DNA of 64,000 nt from Streptomyces canus (GCF_001514145.1 NZ_KQ948665.1:248001-312000); one strand, 5' to 3'. Counted from the stretch's first letter, positions 1 through 8,205 are shown. Notes: generated from the letters alone by a model not told the origin. Made by a program: numbers and translations.

Positions 1-300
1 CGCCACCCGCCCCGCGAAGGACACCCGGCCCGGCGCCACCGCTCGTACCGGGCTGCCCGGAGGTGCCGCCAGGTCCACGCCCCGGTGGCCGCGGCCGTAC
101 GCCGTCGCCGGCGGTTCCCAGCCGCGCAGAACCGTCGGACGGGCGCCCACGGGCCAGGCGCGGCCGATCGCCGGGACCGAGGTGTCCGTGGCCGTCGGGG
201 TGAGAAAGGGCGGCCGGGGTGTGGGCGTCGGCGCCGTCAACAGCAGCAGGAACCCCAGCACCAGCCACGTACCGCATCGTCCGTACCGCTTCGCTCGCAT
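1..300 (-). CDS. M23 family metallopeptidase, C-terminus cut by window edge
   Basis: Reading leftward from an ATG at 298-300, the frame stays open for all 100 codons to the edge. The protein begins with a short basic stretch and a Leu-rich hydrophobic segment (about residues 12-22), which looks like a signal peptide or membrane anchor. A Pro/Thr-rich linker follows, then GHRGVDLAAPPGSPV and RAVAPGRVSFAG. This is the hallmark start of a lysostaphin-type M23 domain, and the H-x3-D supplies the first two zinc ligands. The later HxH ligand would lie outside the window. M23 enzymes cut peptidoglycan cross-bridges outside the membrane. It is divergent from rpsB; I recall a similar peptidase gene at this place in other Streptomyces. 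The family call is firm, the substrate unknown. Confidence 0.85.
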   Translation of the reverse strand, partial: MRAKRYGRCGTWLVLGFLLLLTAPTPTPRPPFLTPTATDTSVPAIGRAWPVGARPTVLRGWEPPATAYGRGHRGVDLAAPPGSPVRAVAPGRVSFAGRVA

Positions 301-572
301 GCGGAAACCGTCCCGCACCCGCCCCGGTCGTGGCCGGGACCTGTGGACTACTCCCGGGTTGTGGACAACGGCGTCACCCGGTACCTCGCGGGTCCCGTAC
401 ACTTCTTCTGGCGATCCGGGTCACCGGGTCGACTTCGCACGCCCCGACATCAGGCCCTCACACAGCCGGTGTCAGCGCCTCTCGGTCCCTAGTGGCAAGG
501 CGCATCGCGGGCGTCAGGCGCGAGTGCCATCCGGCGCGCGCGGCACAACCGAGAACACCAAGGAGAACGGCC
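301..572. other. Divergent intergenic region between the peptidase gene and rpsB
   Basis: This 272-base stretch has no supportable gene. It must hold the rpsB promoter and leader. A TACACT at 398-403 resembles a sigma-70-type -10 box, but I see no convincing -35 at the right distance. The rpsB ribosome binding site AAGGAG sits just upstream of the ATG. Confidence 0.4.
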
Positions 573-1508
573 ATGGCCGTCGTCACGATGCGGGAGCTGC
601 TGGAAAGCGGCGTCCACTTCGGTCACCAGACCCGTCGTTGGAACCCGAAGATGAAGCGGTTCATCTTCACGGAGCGCAACGGCATCTACATCATCGACCT
701 GCTCCAGTCGCTGTCGTACATCGACCGCGCCTACGAGTTCGTCAAGGAGACCGTCGCCCACGGCGGCACGGTCATGTTCGTCGGCACGAAGAAGCAGGCG
801 CAGGAGGCCATCGCCGAGCAGGCCACCCGCGTCGGCATGCCCTACGTCAACCAGCGCTGGCTGGGCGGCATGCTCACCAACTTCTCGACCGTCTACAAGC
901 GTCTGCAGCGCCTCAAGGAGCTCGAGCAGATCGACTTCGAGGACGTCGCCGCGTCGGGTCTGACCAAGAAGGAGCTTCTCGTGCTCTCGCGCGAGAAGGC
1001 CAAGCTGGAGAAGACCCTCGGTGGTATCCGCGAGATGCAGAAGGTGCCCAGCGCCGTCTGGATCGTGGACACCAAGAAGGAGCACATCGCGGTCGGCGAG
1101 GCCCGGAAGCTCAACATCCCGGTCGTCGCCATCCTCGACACCAACTGCGACCCCGACGAGGTCGACTACAAGATCCCGGGCAACGACGACGCGATCCGCT
1201 CCGTCACCCTGCTCACCCGTGTGATCGCCGACGCCGTCGCCGAGGGGCTCATCTCCCGCTCGCGCGTCGCCACCGGTGACAAGGGCGAGAAGGCCGCGGG
1301 CGAGCCGCTCGCCGAGTGGGAGCGCGACCTGCTCGAGGGCGGCGAGAAGAAGGCCGAGGAGGCGCCCGCCGCCGAGGCCGCTCCGGCCGCGGAGGCCACC
1401 GAGGCTCCTGCTGCCGAGGCCCCCGCTGCCGAGGCCCCGGCCGAGGCGCCCGCTGCCGAGGCTCCCGCCGCCGAGGCCGCTCCGGCCGCGGACGCCGAGC
1501 AGGCCTGA
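573..1508 (+). CDS. rpsB: 30S ribosomal protein S2
   Basis: Structural protein of the small ribosomal subunit. The ATG at 573 follows AAGGAG at a good distance and gives 311 residues starting MAVVTMRELLESGVHFGHQT, the conserved S2 N-terminus. In-frame upstream extensions have no homology-like content. The core (about residues 1-245) carries typical S2 blocks such as FVGTKKQAQ and RWLGGMLTNF. The last about 55 residues are an Ala/Pro/Glu-rich low-complexity tail, as I recall for actinomycete S2 proteins but not for most other bacteria. It heads rpsB-tsf, separated from tsf by a strong hairpin that probably attenuates read-through. The pairing of S2 with EF-Ts and then PyrH and Frr is classic bacterial synteny. 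Confidence 0.98.
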   Translation: MAVVTMRELLESGVHFGHQTRRWNPKMKRFIFTERNGIYIIDLLQSLSYIDRAYEFVKETVAHGGTVMFVGTKKQAQEAIAEQATRVGMPYVNQRWLGGMLTNFSTVYKRLQRLKELEQIDFEDVAASGLTKKELLVLSREKAKLEKTLGGIREMQKVPSAVWIVDTKKEHIAVGEARKLNIPVVAILDTNCDPDEVDYKIPGNDDAIRSVTLLTRVIADAVAEGLISRSRVATGDKGEKAAGEPLAEWERDLLEGGEKKAEEAPAAEAAPAAEATEAPAAEAPAAEAPAEAPAAEAPAAEAAPAADAEQA

Positions 1509-1525
1509 TCCGTCAGCGTCAGGGG

Positions 1526-1568
1526 TGACGGCGGGAGCGGGGGCATGAACTCCGCTCCCGCCGTTCAC
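1526..1568 (+). terminator. GC-rich hairpin between rpsB and tsf (attenuator)
   Basis: Left arm GTGACGGCGGGAGCGG pairs with right arm CCGCTCCCGCCGTTCAC, about 16 pairs with one bulged base. It has no long T-run, as is usual in Streptomyces. It begins 18 bases after the rpsB stop and lies about 100 bases before tsf, so it probably sets the S2 to EF-Ts transcript ratio. Confidence 0.65.
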
Positions 1569-1665
1569 CCGTAGGTCAGCGGAGAGTCGGCGGCCCCGGC
1601 TACATAGGGGCCGTAGACCCCGTAGATCTTCGATCTTCCAGACTTCGAGAAAGATTCACAGACTC

Positions 1666-2502
1666 ATGGCGAACTACACCGCCGCCGACGTCAAGAAGCT
1701 CCGTGAGCTCACGGGCGCCGGCATGATGGACTGCAAGAAGGCGCTGGACGAGGCCGCGGGCGACGTCGAGAAGGCCGTCGAGGCGCTCCGGATCAAGGGC
1801 CAGAAGGGCGTCGCCAAGCGCGAGGGCCGCTCCGCCGAGAACGGCGCCGTGGTCTCGATCATCGCCGACGACAACTCCTCCGGCGTCCTCGTCGAGCTCA
1901 AGTGCGAGACGGACTTCGTCGCCAAGGGCGAGAAGTTCCAGTCCGTCGCCAACCAGATCGCGCAGCACGTCGCCGCGACCTCCCCGGCCGACCTGGAGGC
2001 CCTGCTCGCCTCCGAGATCGAGGCCGGCAAGACCGTCCAGGCGTTCGTGGACGAGGCCAACGCCAACCTCGGCGAGAAGATCGTCCTGGACCGCTTCGCG
2101 CAGTTCGCCGACGGCTTCGTGACCGCGTACATGCACCGCACGATGCCCGACCTGCCCCCGCAGATCGGTGTCCTCGTCGAGCTGGACAAGCCGAACCCCG
2201 AGGTCGCCCGCGGTGTCGCCCAGCACATCGCCGCCTTCGCGCCGAAGTACCTCTCCAAGGAGGACGTGCCGGCCGAGGTCGTCGAGTCCGAGCGCCGCGT
2301 CGCCGAGGAGACCACCCGCGCCGAGGGCAAGCCCGAGGCCGCCCTGCCGAAGATCGTCGAGGGTCGCCTCAACGGCTTCTTCAAGGACGCCACACTGCTC
2401 GGTCAGCCGTACGCGCTCGACAACAAGAAGTCGGTCCAGAAGGTTCTGGACGAGGCCGGTGTCACCCTGAAGCGCTTCACGCGCATCAAGGTCGGCATCT
2501 GA
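1666..2502 (+). CDS. tsf: Translation elongation factor Ts
   Basis: EF-Ts is the nucleotide exchange factor that recycles EF-Tu-GDP in the cytoplasm. The 278-residue protein starts MANYTAADVKKLRELTGAGM with the UBA-like N-terminal domain (to about residue 45). The conserved core motif CETDFVAKGEKF (about residues 81-92), which contacts EF-Tu, follows, and then the dimerisation core. Length and motifs are normal for actinobacterial EF-Ts. The ribosome binding site is weak (GAGAAAG about 12 bases upstream), but the start fits the family N-terminus exactly. It lies downstream of rpsB behind a hairpin and upstream of pyrH. Confidence 0.98.
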   Translation: MANYTAADVKKLRELTGAGMMDCKKALDEAAGDVEKAVEALRIKGQKGVAKREGRSAENGAVVSIIADDNSSGVLVELKCETDFVAKGEKFQSVANQIAQHVAATSPADLEALLASEIEAGKTVQAFVDEANANLGEKIVLDRFAQFADGFVTAYMHRTMPDLPPQIGVLVELDKPNPEVARGVAQHIAAFAPKYLSKEDVPAEVVESERRVAEETTRAEGKPEAALPKIVEGRLNGFFKDATLLGQPYALDNKKSVQKVLDEAGVTLKRFTRIKVGI

Positions 2503-2560
2503 GTCCGTACCGCGAGCGACGCGCGGGCCCTATAGGGTCGTCAGCAGTCGTCCGGTACGC

Positions 2561-2580
2561 CGCCACGCACGCGCGTGGCG
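2561..2580. other. Perfect hairpin in the tsf-pyrH gap
   Basis: CGCCACGC, loop ACGC, GCGTGGCG: eight perfect pairs. It sits about 60 bases after tsf and 110 before pyrH, in a 188-base gap that also holds the palindrome CCCTATAGGG near 2529-2538. It could end tsf transcripts or form part of a pyrH leader; there is no T-run to decide. Confidence 0.35.
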
Positions 2581-2690
2581 GACGACAGCAGATCTGACGA
2601 GGAGGCCATTGCCGCGCATGGGATGCGAACCAGTTCCCACCGGCAGTGGCCTTCTTCGTATGTGCAACAGGTGAAAGAGGCGGGATCCCC

Positions 2691-3449
2691 ATGACCACCA
2701 AGGCCCAGAAGAGCGACGACGGCAATGTGCGCGGCCGGTTTCTGCTGAAGCTGTCCGGAGAGGCGTTCGCCGGTGGCGGGGGCCTGGGTGTGGACCCCGA
2801 CGTGGTGCACAAGATCGCCCGTGAGATCGCCGCCGTCGTCCGCGACGGTGCCGAGATCGCCGTCGTCATCGGTGGCGGCAACTTCTTCCGCGGTGCCGAA
2901 CTCCAGCAGCGCGGCATGGACCGCGCCCGCTCGGACTACATGGGCATGCTCGGCACCGTGATGAACTGCCTCGCCCTCCAGGACTTCCTGGAGAAGGAGG
3001 GCATCGACAGCCGGGTGCAGACCGCCATCACCATGGGCCAGGTCGCCGAGCCGTACATCCCGCTGCGTGCCGTGCGCCATCTGGAGAAGGGCCGCGTGGT
3101 CATCTTCGGCGCCGGTATGGGCATGCCGTACTTCTCCACCGACACCACCGCCGCCCAGCGGGCCCTGGAGATCGACGCCGAGGCGCTGCTGATGGGCAAG
3201 AACGGCGTGGACGGGGTCTACGACTCCGACCCGAAGACGAACCCCGACGCGGTCAAGTTCGACGCCCTCGGATACGGCGAGGTCATCACCCGTGACCTGA
3301 AGGTCGCCGACGCCACCGCCGTCACGCTGTGCCGCGACAACAAGCTTCCGATCCTGGTGTTCGAGCTCCTGGCGGAGGGCAATATCGCGCGCGCCGTCAA
3401 GGGTGAGAAGATCGGCACGCTTGTGGGTGACCAGGACAGCCGGGACTGA
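2691..3449 (+). CDS. pyrH: UMP kinase
   Basis: Phosphorylates UMP to UDP with ATP, a step of pyrimidine nucleotide synthesis in the cytosol. The chosen ATG follows GAAAGAGGCGGG and gives 252 residues. Amino-acid-kinase-fold motifs are present: LLKLSGEAFAGG near residue 20 (phosphate binding), VVIGGGNFFRG near 60, DYMGMLGTVMN near 83, and the nucleotide-binding region GVYDSDPKTNPDA near 180. An upstream in-frame start at 2646 would add 15 residues with no family similarity. It lies in the order tsf-pyrH-frr, normal for bacteria. Confidence 0.96.
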   Translation: MTTKAQKSDDGNVRGRFLLKLSGEAFAGGGGLGVDPDVVHKIAREIAAVVRDGAEIAVVIGGGNFFRGAELQQRGMDRARSDYMGMLGTVMNCLALQDFLEKEGIDSRVQTAITMGQVAEPYIPLRAVRHLEKGRVVIFGAGMGMPYFSTDTTAAQRALEIDAEALLMGKNGVDGVYDSDPKTNPDAVKFDALGYGEVITRDLKVADATAVTLCRDNKLPILVFELLAEGNIARAVKGEKIGTLVGDQDSRD

Positions 3450-3596
3450 CCCGGGATACACCCGGTCCCTGACCGGGGGATGGACAATGTCCTGCCGGTC
3501 GGGAACCGTGCAGGAAGAAGACGCGACGCAGCCGGCCGCCGCCCCCACGCATACGGAACAGCAGCCGGGCCTACTCAAGACACGCAGGAGCAAGTG

Positions 3597-4154
3597 GTGA
3601 TCGAAGAGACCCTCCTCGAGGCCGAGGAGAAGATGGAGAAGGCCGTCGTGGTCGCCAAGGAGGACTTCGCCGCGATCCGCACCGGGCGTGCGCACCCGGC
3701 GATGTTCAACAAGATCGTGGCCGACTACTACGGCGCGCCGACGCCGATCAACCAGCTGGCTTCGTTCTCCGTTCCGGAGCCGCGCATGGCCGTGGTGACC
3801 CCGTTCGACAAGACCGCCCTGCGCAACATCGAACAGGCGATCCGCGACTCCGACCTGGGCGTCAACCCGAGCAACGACGGCAACATCATCCGGGTGGTGT
3901 TCCCCGAGCTCACCGAGGAGCGCCGCCGCGACTACATCAAGGTCGCCAAGGCCAAGGCCGAGGACTCGCGCGTGTCCATCCGCTCGGTCCGCCGCAAGGC
4001 CAAGGACGCGATCGACAAGCTCGTCAAGGACGGCGAGGTCGGCGAGGACGAGGGCCGCCGTGCGGAGAAGGAGCTCGACGACGCGACGCACAAGTACGTC
4101 GCCCAGGTGGACGAGCTCCTCAAGCACAAGGAAGCAGAGCTTCTCGAGGTCTGA
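3597..4154 (+). CDS. frr: Ribosome recycling factor
   Basis: Releases ribosomes from mRNA after termination together with EF-G. The GTG at 3597 follows AGGAG with a 6-base gap and gives 185 residues beginning (M)IEETLLEAEEKMEKAV, the standard RRF length and N-terminus. The frame is open further upstream to 3480, but that part is Arg/Pro noise. Typical motifs include RTGRAHPAMF near residue 29, NIIRVVFPELTEERR near 96 and the C-terminal KYVAQVDELLKHKE. The stop overlaps the cdsA start by one base (TGATG), so the two are translationally coupled. Confidence 0.97.
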   Translation: MIEETLLEAEEKMEKAVVVAKEDFAAIRTGRAHPAMFNKIVADYYGAPTPINQLASFSVPEPRMAVVTPFDKTALRNIEQAIRDSDLGVNPSNDGNIIRVVFPELTEERRRDYIKVAKAKAEDSRVSIRSVRRKAKDAIDKLVKDGEVGEDEGRRAEKELDDATHKYVAQVDELLKHKEAELLEV

Positions 4155-5338
4155 TGAACGACTCTTCCTGGGCGACGCCGCCCCACGCCGGGTACTGGGG
4201 GCCGTCCGACCAGGGGCCTGCCCAGGGGGCTGACCCGGCGGGTCCCGCGTACGATGCGCATGACGCGCAGCACACTCGGCCCATGCCCATCGTGCCCGAC
4301 GGACCCGCTGAACCTCGATACGGCGGCGACCAGGATGACGACCGGGGGGCCGCTCGGCTGAGCGGTCCCTTGTTCCGGGACGACCAGTTCCGGGACGAGG
4401 CGTTCCGGAACGAGAGGTTCCGCGACGAGACCACGTCGGCGCAGCCCTATGCGGCGGCGCCGCAGAAGCAGAATCCGGAGCCCATGCCCGACTCCTCGCA
4501 GCCGGCGCCCGCGCCGCAGAAGAAGAGCGCGGGGCGGGATCTGGGTGCCGCCATAGGGGTCGGGGTCGGACTCGGTGCGGTGATCATCGCGTCGCTGTTC
4601 TTCGTCAAGGCCGCGTTCGTCGGCGTGATAGCCGTCGCCGTCGTCGTGGGTCTGTGGGAGCTGACCAGCAGGCTTCAGGAGCGCAAGGGCATCAAGGCGC
4701 CGCTCGTGCCGCTGGCGCTCGGCGGGGCCGCGATGGTCGTCACGGGATACGTCAGAGGCGCCGAGGGGGCCTGGGTCGCCATGGCGCTCACGGCGCTCGC
4801 CGTCCTCGTCTGGCGGATGACGGAACCGCCGGAGGGCTACCTCAAGGACGTCACGGCGGGCGTCTTCGCCGCGTTCTACGTCCCGTTCCTGGCCACGTTC
4901 GTCGCGATGATGCTGACGGCCGAGGACGGGGCGGCCCGGGTGCTGATGTTCCTGCTCCTGACCGTCGTCAGCGACACCGGCGCGTACGCCGTCGGCTGGC
5001 GCTTCGGCACCCACAAGCTCGCGCCGCGCATCAGCCCCGGCAAGACCCGTGAGGGCCTGGTCGGAGCGGTGCTCTTCGCGATGGTGGCGGGCGCGCTGTG
5101 CATGCAGTTCCTGATCGACGACGGCACCTGGTGGCAGGGCCTGCTCATCGGTCTCGCGGTCGCGGCCAGCGCGACGCTGGGTGACCTGGGCGAGTCGATG
5201 ATCAAGCGGGACCTCGGCATCAAGGACATGGGCACACTGCTGCCGGGCCACGGCGGCATCATGGACCGCCTGGACTCCCTCCTGCCGACGGCTCCGGTGG
5301 TGTGGCTGCTGCTGGTGCTGTTCGTGGGCTCCGGCTGA
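4154..5338 (+). CDS. cdsA: Phosphatidate cytidylyltransferase (CDP-diglyceride synthase)
   Basis: Makes CDP-diacylglycerol from CTP and phosphatidate, feeding phospholipid synthesis in the membrane. 394 residues. A hydrophilic N-terminal region of about 130 residues contains a four-fold five-residue repeat (FRDDQ, FRDEA, FRNER, FRDET). It is followed by about eight hydrophobic membrane segments and the family signature near the C-terminus: SMIKRDLGIKD then LLPGHGGIMDRLDS (about residues 350-377). The start ATG overlaps the frr stop. The long, low-complexity N-terminal extension is unlike E. coli CdsA but common in actinomycetes. A strong hairpin follows the gene. Confidence 0.95.
   Translation: MNDSSWATPPHAGYWGPSDQGPAQGADPAGPAYDAHDAQHTRPMPIVPDGPAEPRYGGDQDDDRGAARLSGPLFRDDQFRDEAFRNERFRDETTSAQPYAAAPQKQNPEPMPDSSQPAPAPQKKSAGRDLGAAIGVGVGLGAVIIASLFFVKAAFVGVIAVAVVVGLWELTSRLQERKGIKAPLVPLALGGAAMVVTGYVRGAEGAWVAMALTALAVLVWRMTEPPEGYLKDVTAGVFAAFYVPFLATFVAMMLTAEDGAARVLMFLLLTVVSDTGAYAVGWRFGTHKLAPRISPGKTREGLVGAVLFAMVAGALCMQFLIDDGTWWQGLLIGLAVAASATLGDLGESMIKRDLGIKDMGTLLPGHGGIMDRLDSLLPTAPVVWLLLVLFVGSG
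4373..4432 (+). repeat. Four tandem 15-base repeats inside cdsA
   Basis: Units start at 4373, 4388, 4403 and 4418, each TTCCGGGACGAxxxx with small changes. They are in frame and encode the FRD/FRN-x-x pentapeptides of the cytoplasmic N-terminal region of CdsA. Copy number may differ between strains. Confidence 0.8.
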
Positions 5339-5362
5339 CTTACTTCGCTTGTACGGCTTTCC

Positions 5363-5392
5363 CGGCCCCCGTCCTGTTCAGGGCGGGGGCCG
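5363..5392. terminator. Bidirectional terminator between cdsA and the RibD-like gene
   Basis: CGGCCCCCGTCCTG and CAGGGCGGGGGCCG form a 14-pair stem with one G-T wobble and a two-base loop. It lies 25 bases after cdsA and 24 bases after the stop of the convergent gene, so it serves both strands. Confidence 0.75.
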
Positions 5393-5415
5393 CGTCGTCA
5401 GGGTCTCGAAGCCGC

Positions 5416-6009
5416 CTAGCGGCGGGTGAGGCGGGTGAGGGTGACGCCGTTGGGGAAGGCGGTGCGCTCGGCCACGTCGAAGACGGTGGGGTCGAAGGGA
5501 CCGTCGACTACCGGGATTCCGGTACCGGCAATGACCGGATACGTCTTGATCAGCAGCTCGTCCATCTCGGGCAGCAGGGTGCCCGCGAGCCGGCCGCCCC
5601 CGCAGAGCCAGATGTCCAGGCCGGCGCCCACCTCGCCCTTGAGCTCACGGACGAGGGAGAGCGGGTCGCTCGGCACGACGGTGACGGCTGGGTCGGTGTC
5701 CGGCTTGAGGGTGCTGGACACGACGTACTGGCGCAGGTGTGCGTACGGGCTGGTGATCCCGTTGTCGAAGGCGGGACGGTAGGTACCGAGGCCCATGACG
5801 ACGGTGTCGAAACGCCGGTTGGGCGCGTCGGCGACGCCGACGGCCGCGCGGTAGGCGGTCGGGATGGTCTCCGGGTACAGCGCGTTCATCCAGCTCGAGT
5901 AGGCGGCGGTCTGCTGCTCATCGCCCTGCGGGAAGAAGTCGAACTCGCCACCGGGGCCGGCGATGCGGCCGTCGAGCGAGACGCCGATGTAGTACACGAG
6001 CTTTCGCAT
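5416..6009 (-). CDS. Dihydrofolate reductase family protein (RibD C-terminal domain)
   Basis: 197 residues starting MRKLVYYIGVSLDGRIAGPG. The pattern of a first strand ending in S-x-DG, then VVMGLGTY (about residues 68-75) and IWLCGGGRLAGTLL (about 140-153) is that of the RibD C-terminal / DHFR-like reductases that bind NADPH. Most stand-alone members have unknown substrates, and calling it a folate enzyme would be unsafe. It is divergent from a TetR gene across a 69-base gap rich in repeats, so it is probably the target of that repressor. Family call good, function unknown. Confidence 0.85.
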   Translation of the reverse strand: MRKLVYYIGVSLDGRIAGPGGEFDFFPQGDEQQTAAYSSWMNALYPETIPTAYRAAVGVADAPNRRFDTVVMGLGTYRPAFDNGITSPYAHLRQYVVSSTLKPDTDPAVTVVPSDPLSLVRELKGEVGAGLDIWLCGGGRLAGTLLPEMDELLIKTYPVIAGTGIPVVDGPFDPTVFDVAERTAFPNGVTLTRLTRR

Positions 6010-6024
6010 GGAAATCCCCCACGC

Positions 6025-6062
6025 GTAGTACTCTACTTGAAGTGGTTTGAACGTAGTACTAC
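6025..6062. promoter_or_regulatory. Duplicated operator-like boxes between the reductase and TetR genes
   Basis: GTAGTACT occurs twice, at 6025-6032 (continuing as CTAC) and 6053-6060, 28 bases apart. The second box is the perfect palindrome GTAGTACTAC. Between them ACTTGAAGT (6035-6043) is a perfect odd palindrome. The sites fill the 69-base divergent promoter gap, the usual place for a TetR autoregulatory operator. Confidence 0.6.
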
Positions 6063-6078
6063 ATGTGGAGTGGTGTCA

Positions 6079-6657
6079 ATGGTGAGACGGAATGACCAGC
6101 GGCGCGCGGCCCTCGTGGACTCGGCGATCGAGGTGTTGGCCAGGGAAGGCGCCCGCGGCCTGACTTTCCGGGCTGTGGATGCCGAGGCAGCCGTTCCCGC
6201 CGGCACGGCGTCCAACTACTTCTCCAGTCGCGACGACCTGCTCACGCACGCCGGCGCCCGGGTCTACGAGCGGCTCCAGCCTGACGAGGCCACGATCGCC
6301 CGCCAACAGGCGGCCGGCCGCGACCGGGAAACCTATGCGGAGCTGATGCGTGAACTCGTCGGCCGCATCGCCTCCTTCCGTACCGGTTATCTCGCGCTGC
6401 TGGAACTCCGCCTTGAAGCCACCCGCCGCCCCGAACTACGCAAGGTCCTCACTCAGCGAGTGCGGGCCGACGTCGACGCCAACGTCGCCTATCACGAGGC
6501 TTCCGGCCTCCCTGGCGACGCCATGGCGGTCAAGCTGCTCATCCTGACGCTGAACTGGCTGATCGTTGAGCAGCTCACGCTGCCGGACGTGTTCACGGAG
6601 GCAGAGCGTGAACAACTGGTGACGGCCGCCGTGGAGCGCATCGTGGCAGCGGAATAG
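6079..6657 (+). CDS. TetR family transcriptional regulator
   Basis: 192 residues from the ATG at 6079; the frame is open far upstream but only this start leads straight into the DNA-binding domain. The N-terminal helix-turn-helix (about residues 7-55) has the TetR layout: RAALVDSAIEVLAREGARGLT, then VDAEAAVPAGTASNYFSSRDDLL. The C-terminal half is helical and would bind a ligand I cannot name. It is divergent from the RibD-like reductase, with repeated GTAGTACT boxes in the gap, so it probably represses both. It belongs to a short accessory stretch between cdsA and rlmN. Confidence 0.9.
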   Translation: MVRRNDQRRAALVDSAIEVLAREGARGLTFRAVDAEAAVPAGTASNYFSSRDDLLTHAGARVYERLQPDEATIARQQAAGRDRETYAELMRELVGRIASFRTGYLALLELRLEATRRPELRKVLTQRVRADVDANVAYHEASGLPGDAMAVKLLILTLNWLIVEQLTLPDVFTEAEREQLVTAAVERIVAAE

Positions 6658-7028
6658 GTGGCTCGGCCCTGGAATGGCCCAGCGGGCTGCGGAGGAAGCG
6701 GGCTGGATCGGGCCTGCTCCGGAGGCAGTGAGGGGATCCGCCGCAGGCCGAGGAACTCAAGAGCGTCACATTCGTGGCCCCGAGCGCCTCGGTGCACCTC
6801 TGGCTCCGGTGGGGGATCGGCCGGCGCTGCGCGGGGAGCTCCCATGCCGTCCACCGCGGAAGGCGGTGGGTACAGGACGCTCGGCACCTCTGCGAGAGGG
6901 GTAAAGATCACTCTAAGGAGCTGACCGGTTCATTCCCGTCGTATGGCCGGTCTGACAGGCTCTCTGCACTGAGGGAACGAGTCGCAGTGATGCCGTGACA
7001 CGCAGATCCCTGCCGACGAGGGGTATCG
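6658..7028. other. Non-coding gap after the TetR gene
   Basis: 371 bases with no convincing gene on either strand. The open frames here are short, Arg/Gly/Pro-rich and lack ribosome binding sites. An AAGGAG at about 6914-6919 leads to no open frame. It may be gene debris. Confidence 0.5.
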
Positions 7029-7352
7029 ATGCTCAGGTTCATGGACTGGTCCGTCGTCGGGATGGGCTGCTTGCTGGTTCTTCTCAGTTTCGGCTGCCGC
7101 TGGTGGGAGCGGGCGAAGGTTCACAAAGGAGCGCGCCCCCGCGAGGGCATGCGCTTCTACTCGATATGGATGCCCCTGCTCATGGGTCTTGGCATGCTCG
7201 TCGCCAAGGTGCCGCACATGGTCGGCGCACCCTTCGCCATCGTCATGGCTGCTGACACACTGAACCTTGTCCTGGTGGTCACGACGGCGCTGGTCCTGGC
7301 TGTACAGGTGAGGAATCGGGCCAGGTCCGGGCCCCCCGCTGAGTGCGAATAG
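7029..7352 (+). CDS. Small membrane protein of unknown function
   Basis: 107 residues; GAGGGG lies 7 bases before the ATG. Three hydrophobic segments are visible (about residues 6-23, 44-63 and 70-92), separated by basic loops, with a charged C-terminus. I recognise no family. It is the first of three small genes reading the same way whose base composition is less GC-biased than the neighbouring housekeeping genes. Confidence 0.55.
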   Translation: MLRFMDWSVVGMGCLLVLLSFGCRWWERAKVHKGARPREGMRFYSIWMPLLMGLGMLVAKVPHMVGAPFAIVMAADTLNLVLVVTTALVLAVQVRNRARSGPPAECE

Positions 7353-7456
7353 CGGCGGTCGACGCCGAACGATCTTCTACACCGGGGCCGGTCACTCGCG
7401 GAAAGGCCGCCAGGGCTGGCCTTCCGTTCCGTTTGGAACGCTCCGGGAGGCTCCCT

Positions 7457-7768
7457 GTGCATACCGCCGTCTTCCTGCTGAGAAGCACGCTTGGCCTGGG
7501 TGGCATTGAAGCCTTGGCAGCGAGGGTGGTCGCCTGTCACGATCAAGTCGTGGTCAACGTGGCGAAGATCGGGAGGTGGGCGAAGACCTTCCTCGACCTG
7601 GTGGGTGGCCCTGTAGTCGGTCTGATGCTGCTGTCTCTCGGCATTCAGAGCTACCTGGATGGTGGATCCATAGGTTGGCCCATCGCGGGATCCGTTTTGT
7701 TCTTGATCAATTTGCGAGTGGCCTGGCGGCGATTTGTCGAACTCAGGAAACCGACGGCAGCGGCGTAG
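7457..7768 (+). CDS. Small membrane protein of unknown function
   Basis: I chose GTG at 7457 because GGGAGG sits 6 bases before it; the frame is open from 7343, where a GTG would overlap the preceding gene by 10 bases but has no ribosome binding site. The 103-residue product has a hydrophobic region around residues 48-62 and another around 71-86, and ends in a basic tail. I recognise no family. Coding status rests on position, ribosome binding site and membrane-protein-like composition only. Confidence 0.45.
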   Translation: MHTAVFLLRSTLGLGGIEALAARVVACHDQVVVNVAKIGRWAKTFLDLVGGPVVGLMLLSLGIQSYLDGGSIGWPIAGSVLFLINLRVAWRRFVELRKPTAAA

Positions 7769-7797
7769 CACCGCACAGATGGCAGACGAGGAGCGTC

Positions 7798-8205
7798 ATG
7801 GAGCTGTCGCCATCGACGTTGAACCGGCTCGCGAACAGCGCCCTCGGTGCCATCCCCGCAGCGGTGGGCGTTGCTTATGCAACTCAAGCCGATGGCGGGT
7901 ATTCGCGGCTCGTGGCTTGGGCCGCCGTGATCGGTTTTGCATTTATCGCTGTCCGGGGATATCGACTCGGTGTCACCTGCGACAACCGTAAGGCGACGAT
8001 CCGTGGCTATTTGCGCACGCGGGTCATCGTGCGAGAGCACATCACCGCCGTCTCGGACTTCCCTGCCTTCAGGTGGACGACTCGCACGGGGCGCAAGCGA
8101 TGGACACCGATCACGGCGTTCATGGCCAGCCCGAGCGAGACCGCAGGGAGCCGGCTCTCGAAGGAGCGCATCACCGCGAAACTGCGGCGGTGGGCGAGGC
8201 ACTAG
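7798..8205 (+). CDS. Membrane protein with PH-like domain, unknown function
   Basis: 135 residues starting MELSPSTLNRLANSALG, with GAGGAG 5-6 bases before the ATG. Two closely spaced hydrophobic stretches (about residues 14-27 and 38-50) are followed by RGYRLGVTCDNRKATIRGYL and a beta-rich region ending WTPITAF. This layout matches bacterial PH-like domain proteins, in which a membrane hairpin precedes a small beta-sandwich. The in-frame region upstream of this ATG is the shadow of the preceding gene. Function unknown. Confidence 0.65.
   Translation: MELSPSTLNRLANSALGAIPAAVGVAYATQADGGYSRLVAWAAVIGFAFIAVRGYRLGVTCDNRKATIRGYLRTRVIVREHITAVSDFPAFRWTTRTGRKRWTPITAFMASPSETAGSRLSKERITAKLRRWARH

Noticed and set aside
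3480..3596. N-terminal extension of the ribosome recycling factor
   Set aside because: The upstream 39 codons are Arg/Pro-rich noise, while GTG at 3597 has AGGAG and gives the standard 185 residues.
2541..4127. 528-codon minus-strand frame across pyrH and frr
   Set aside because: Antisense shadow of two housekeeping genes; composition is not protein-like and there is no ribosome binding site.
5302..6078. Long N-terminal extension of the TetR regulator
   Set aside because: It is antisense to the RibD-like reductase gene; the helix-turn-helix begins directly after the ATG at 6079.
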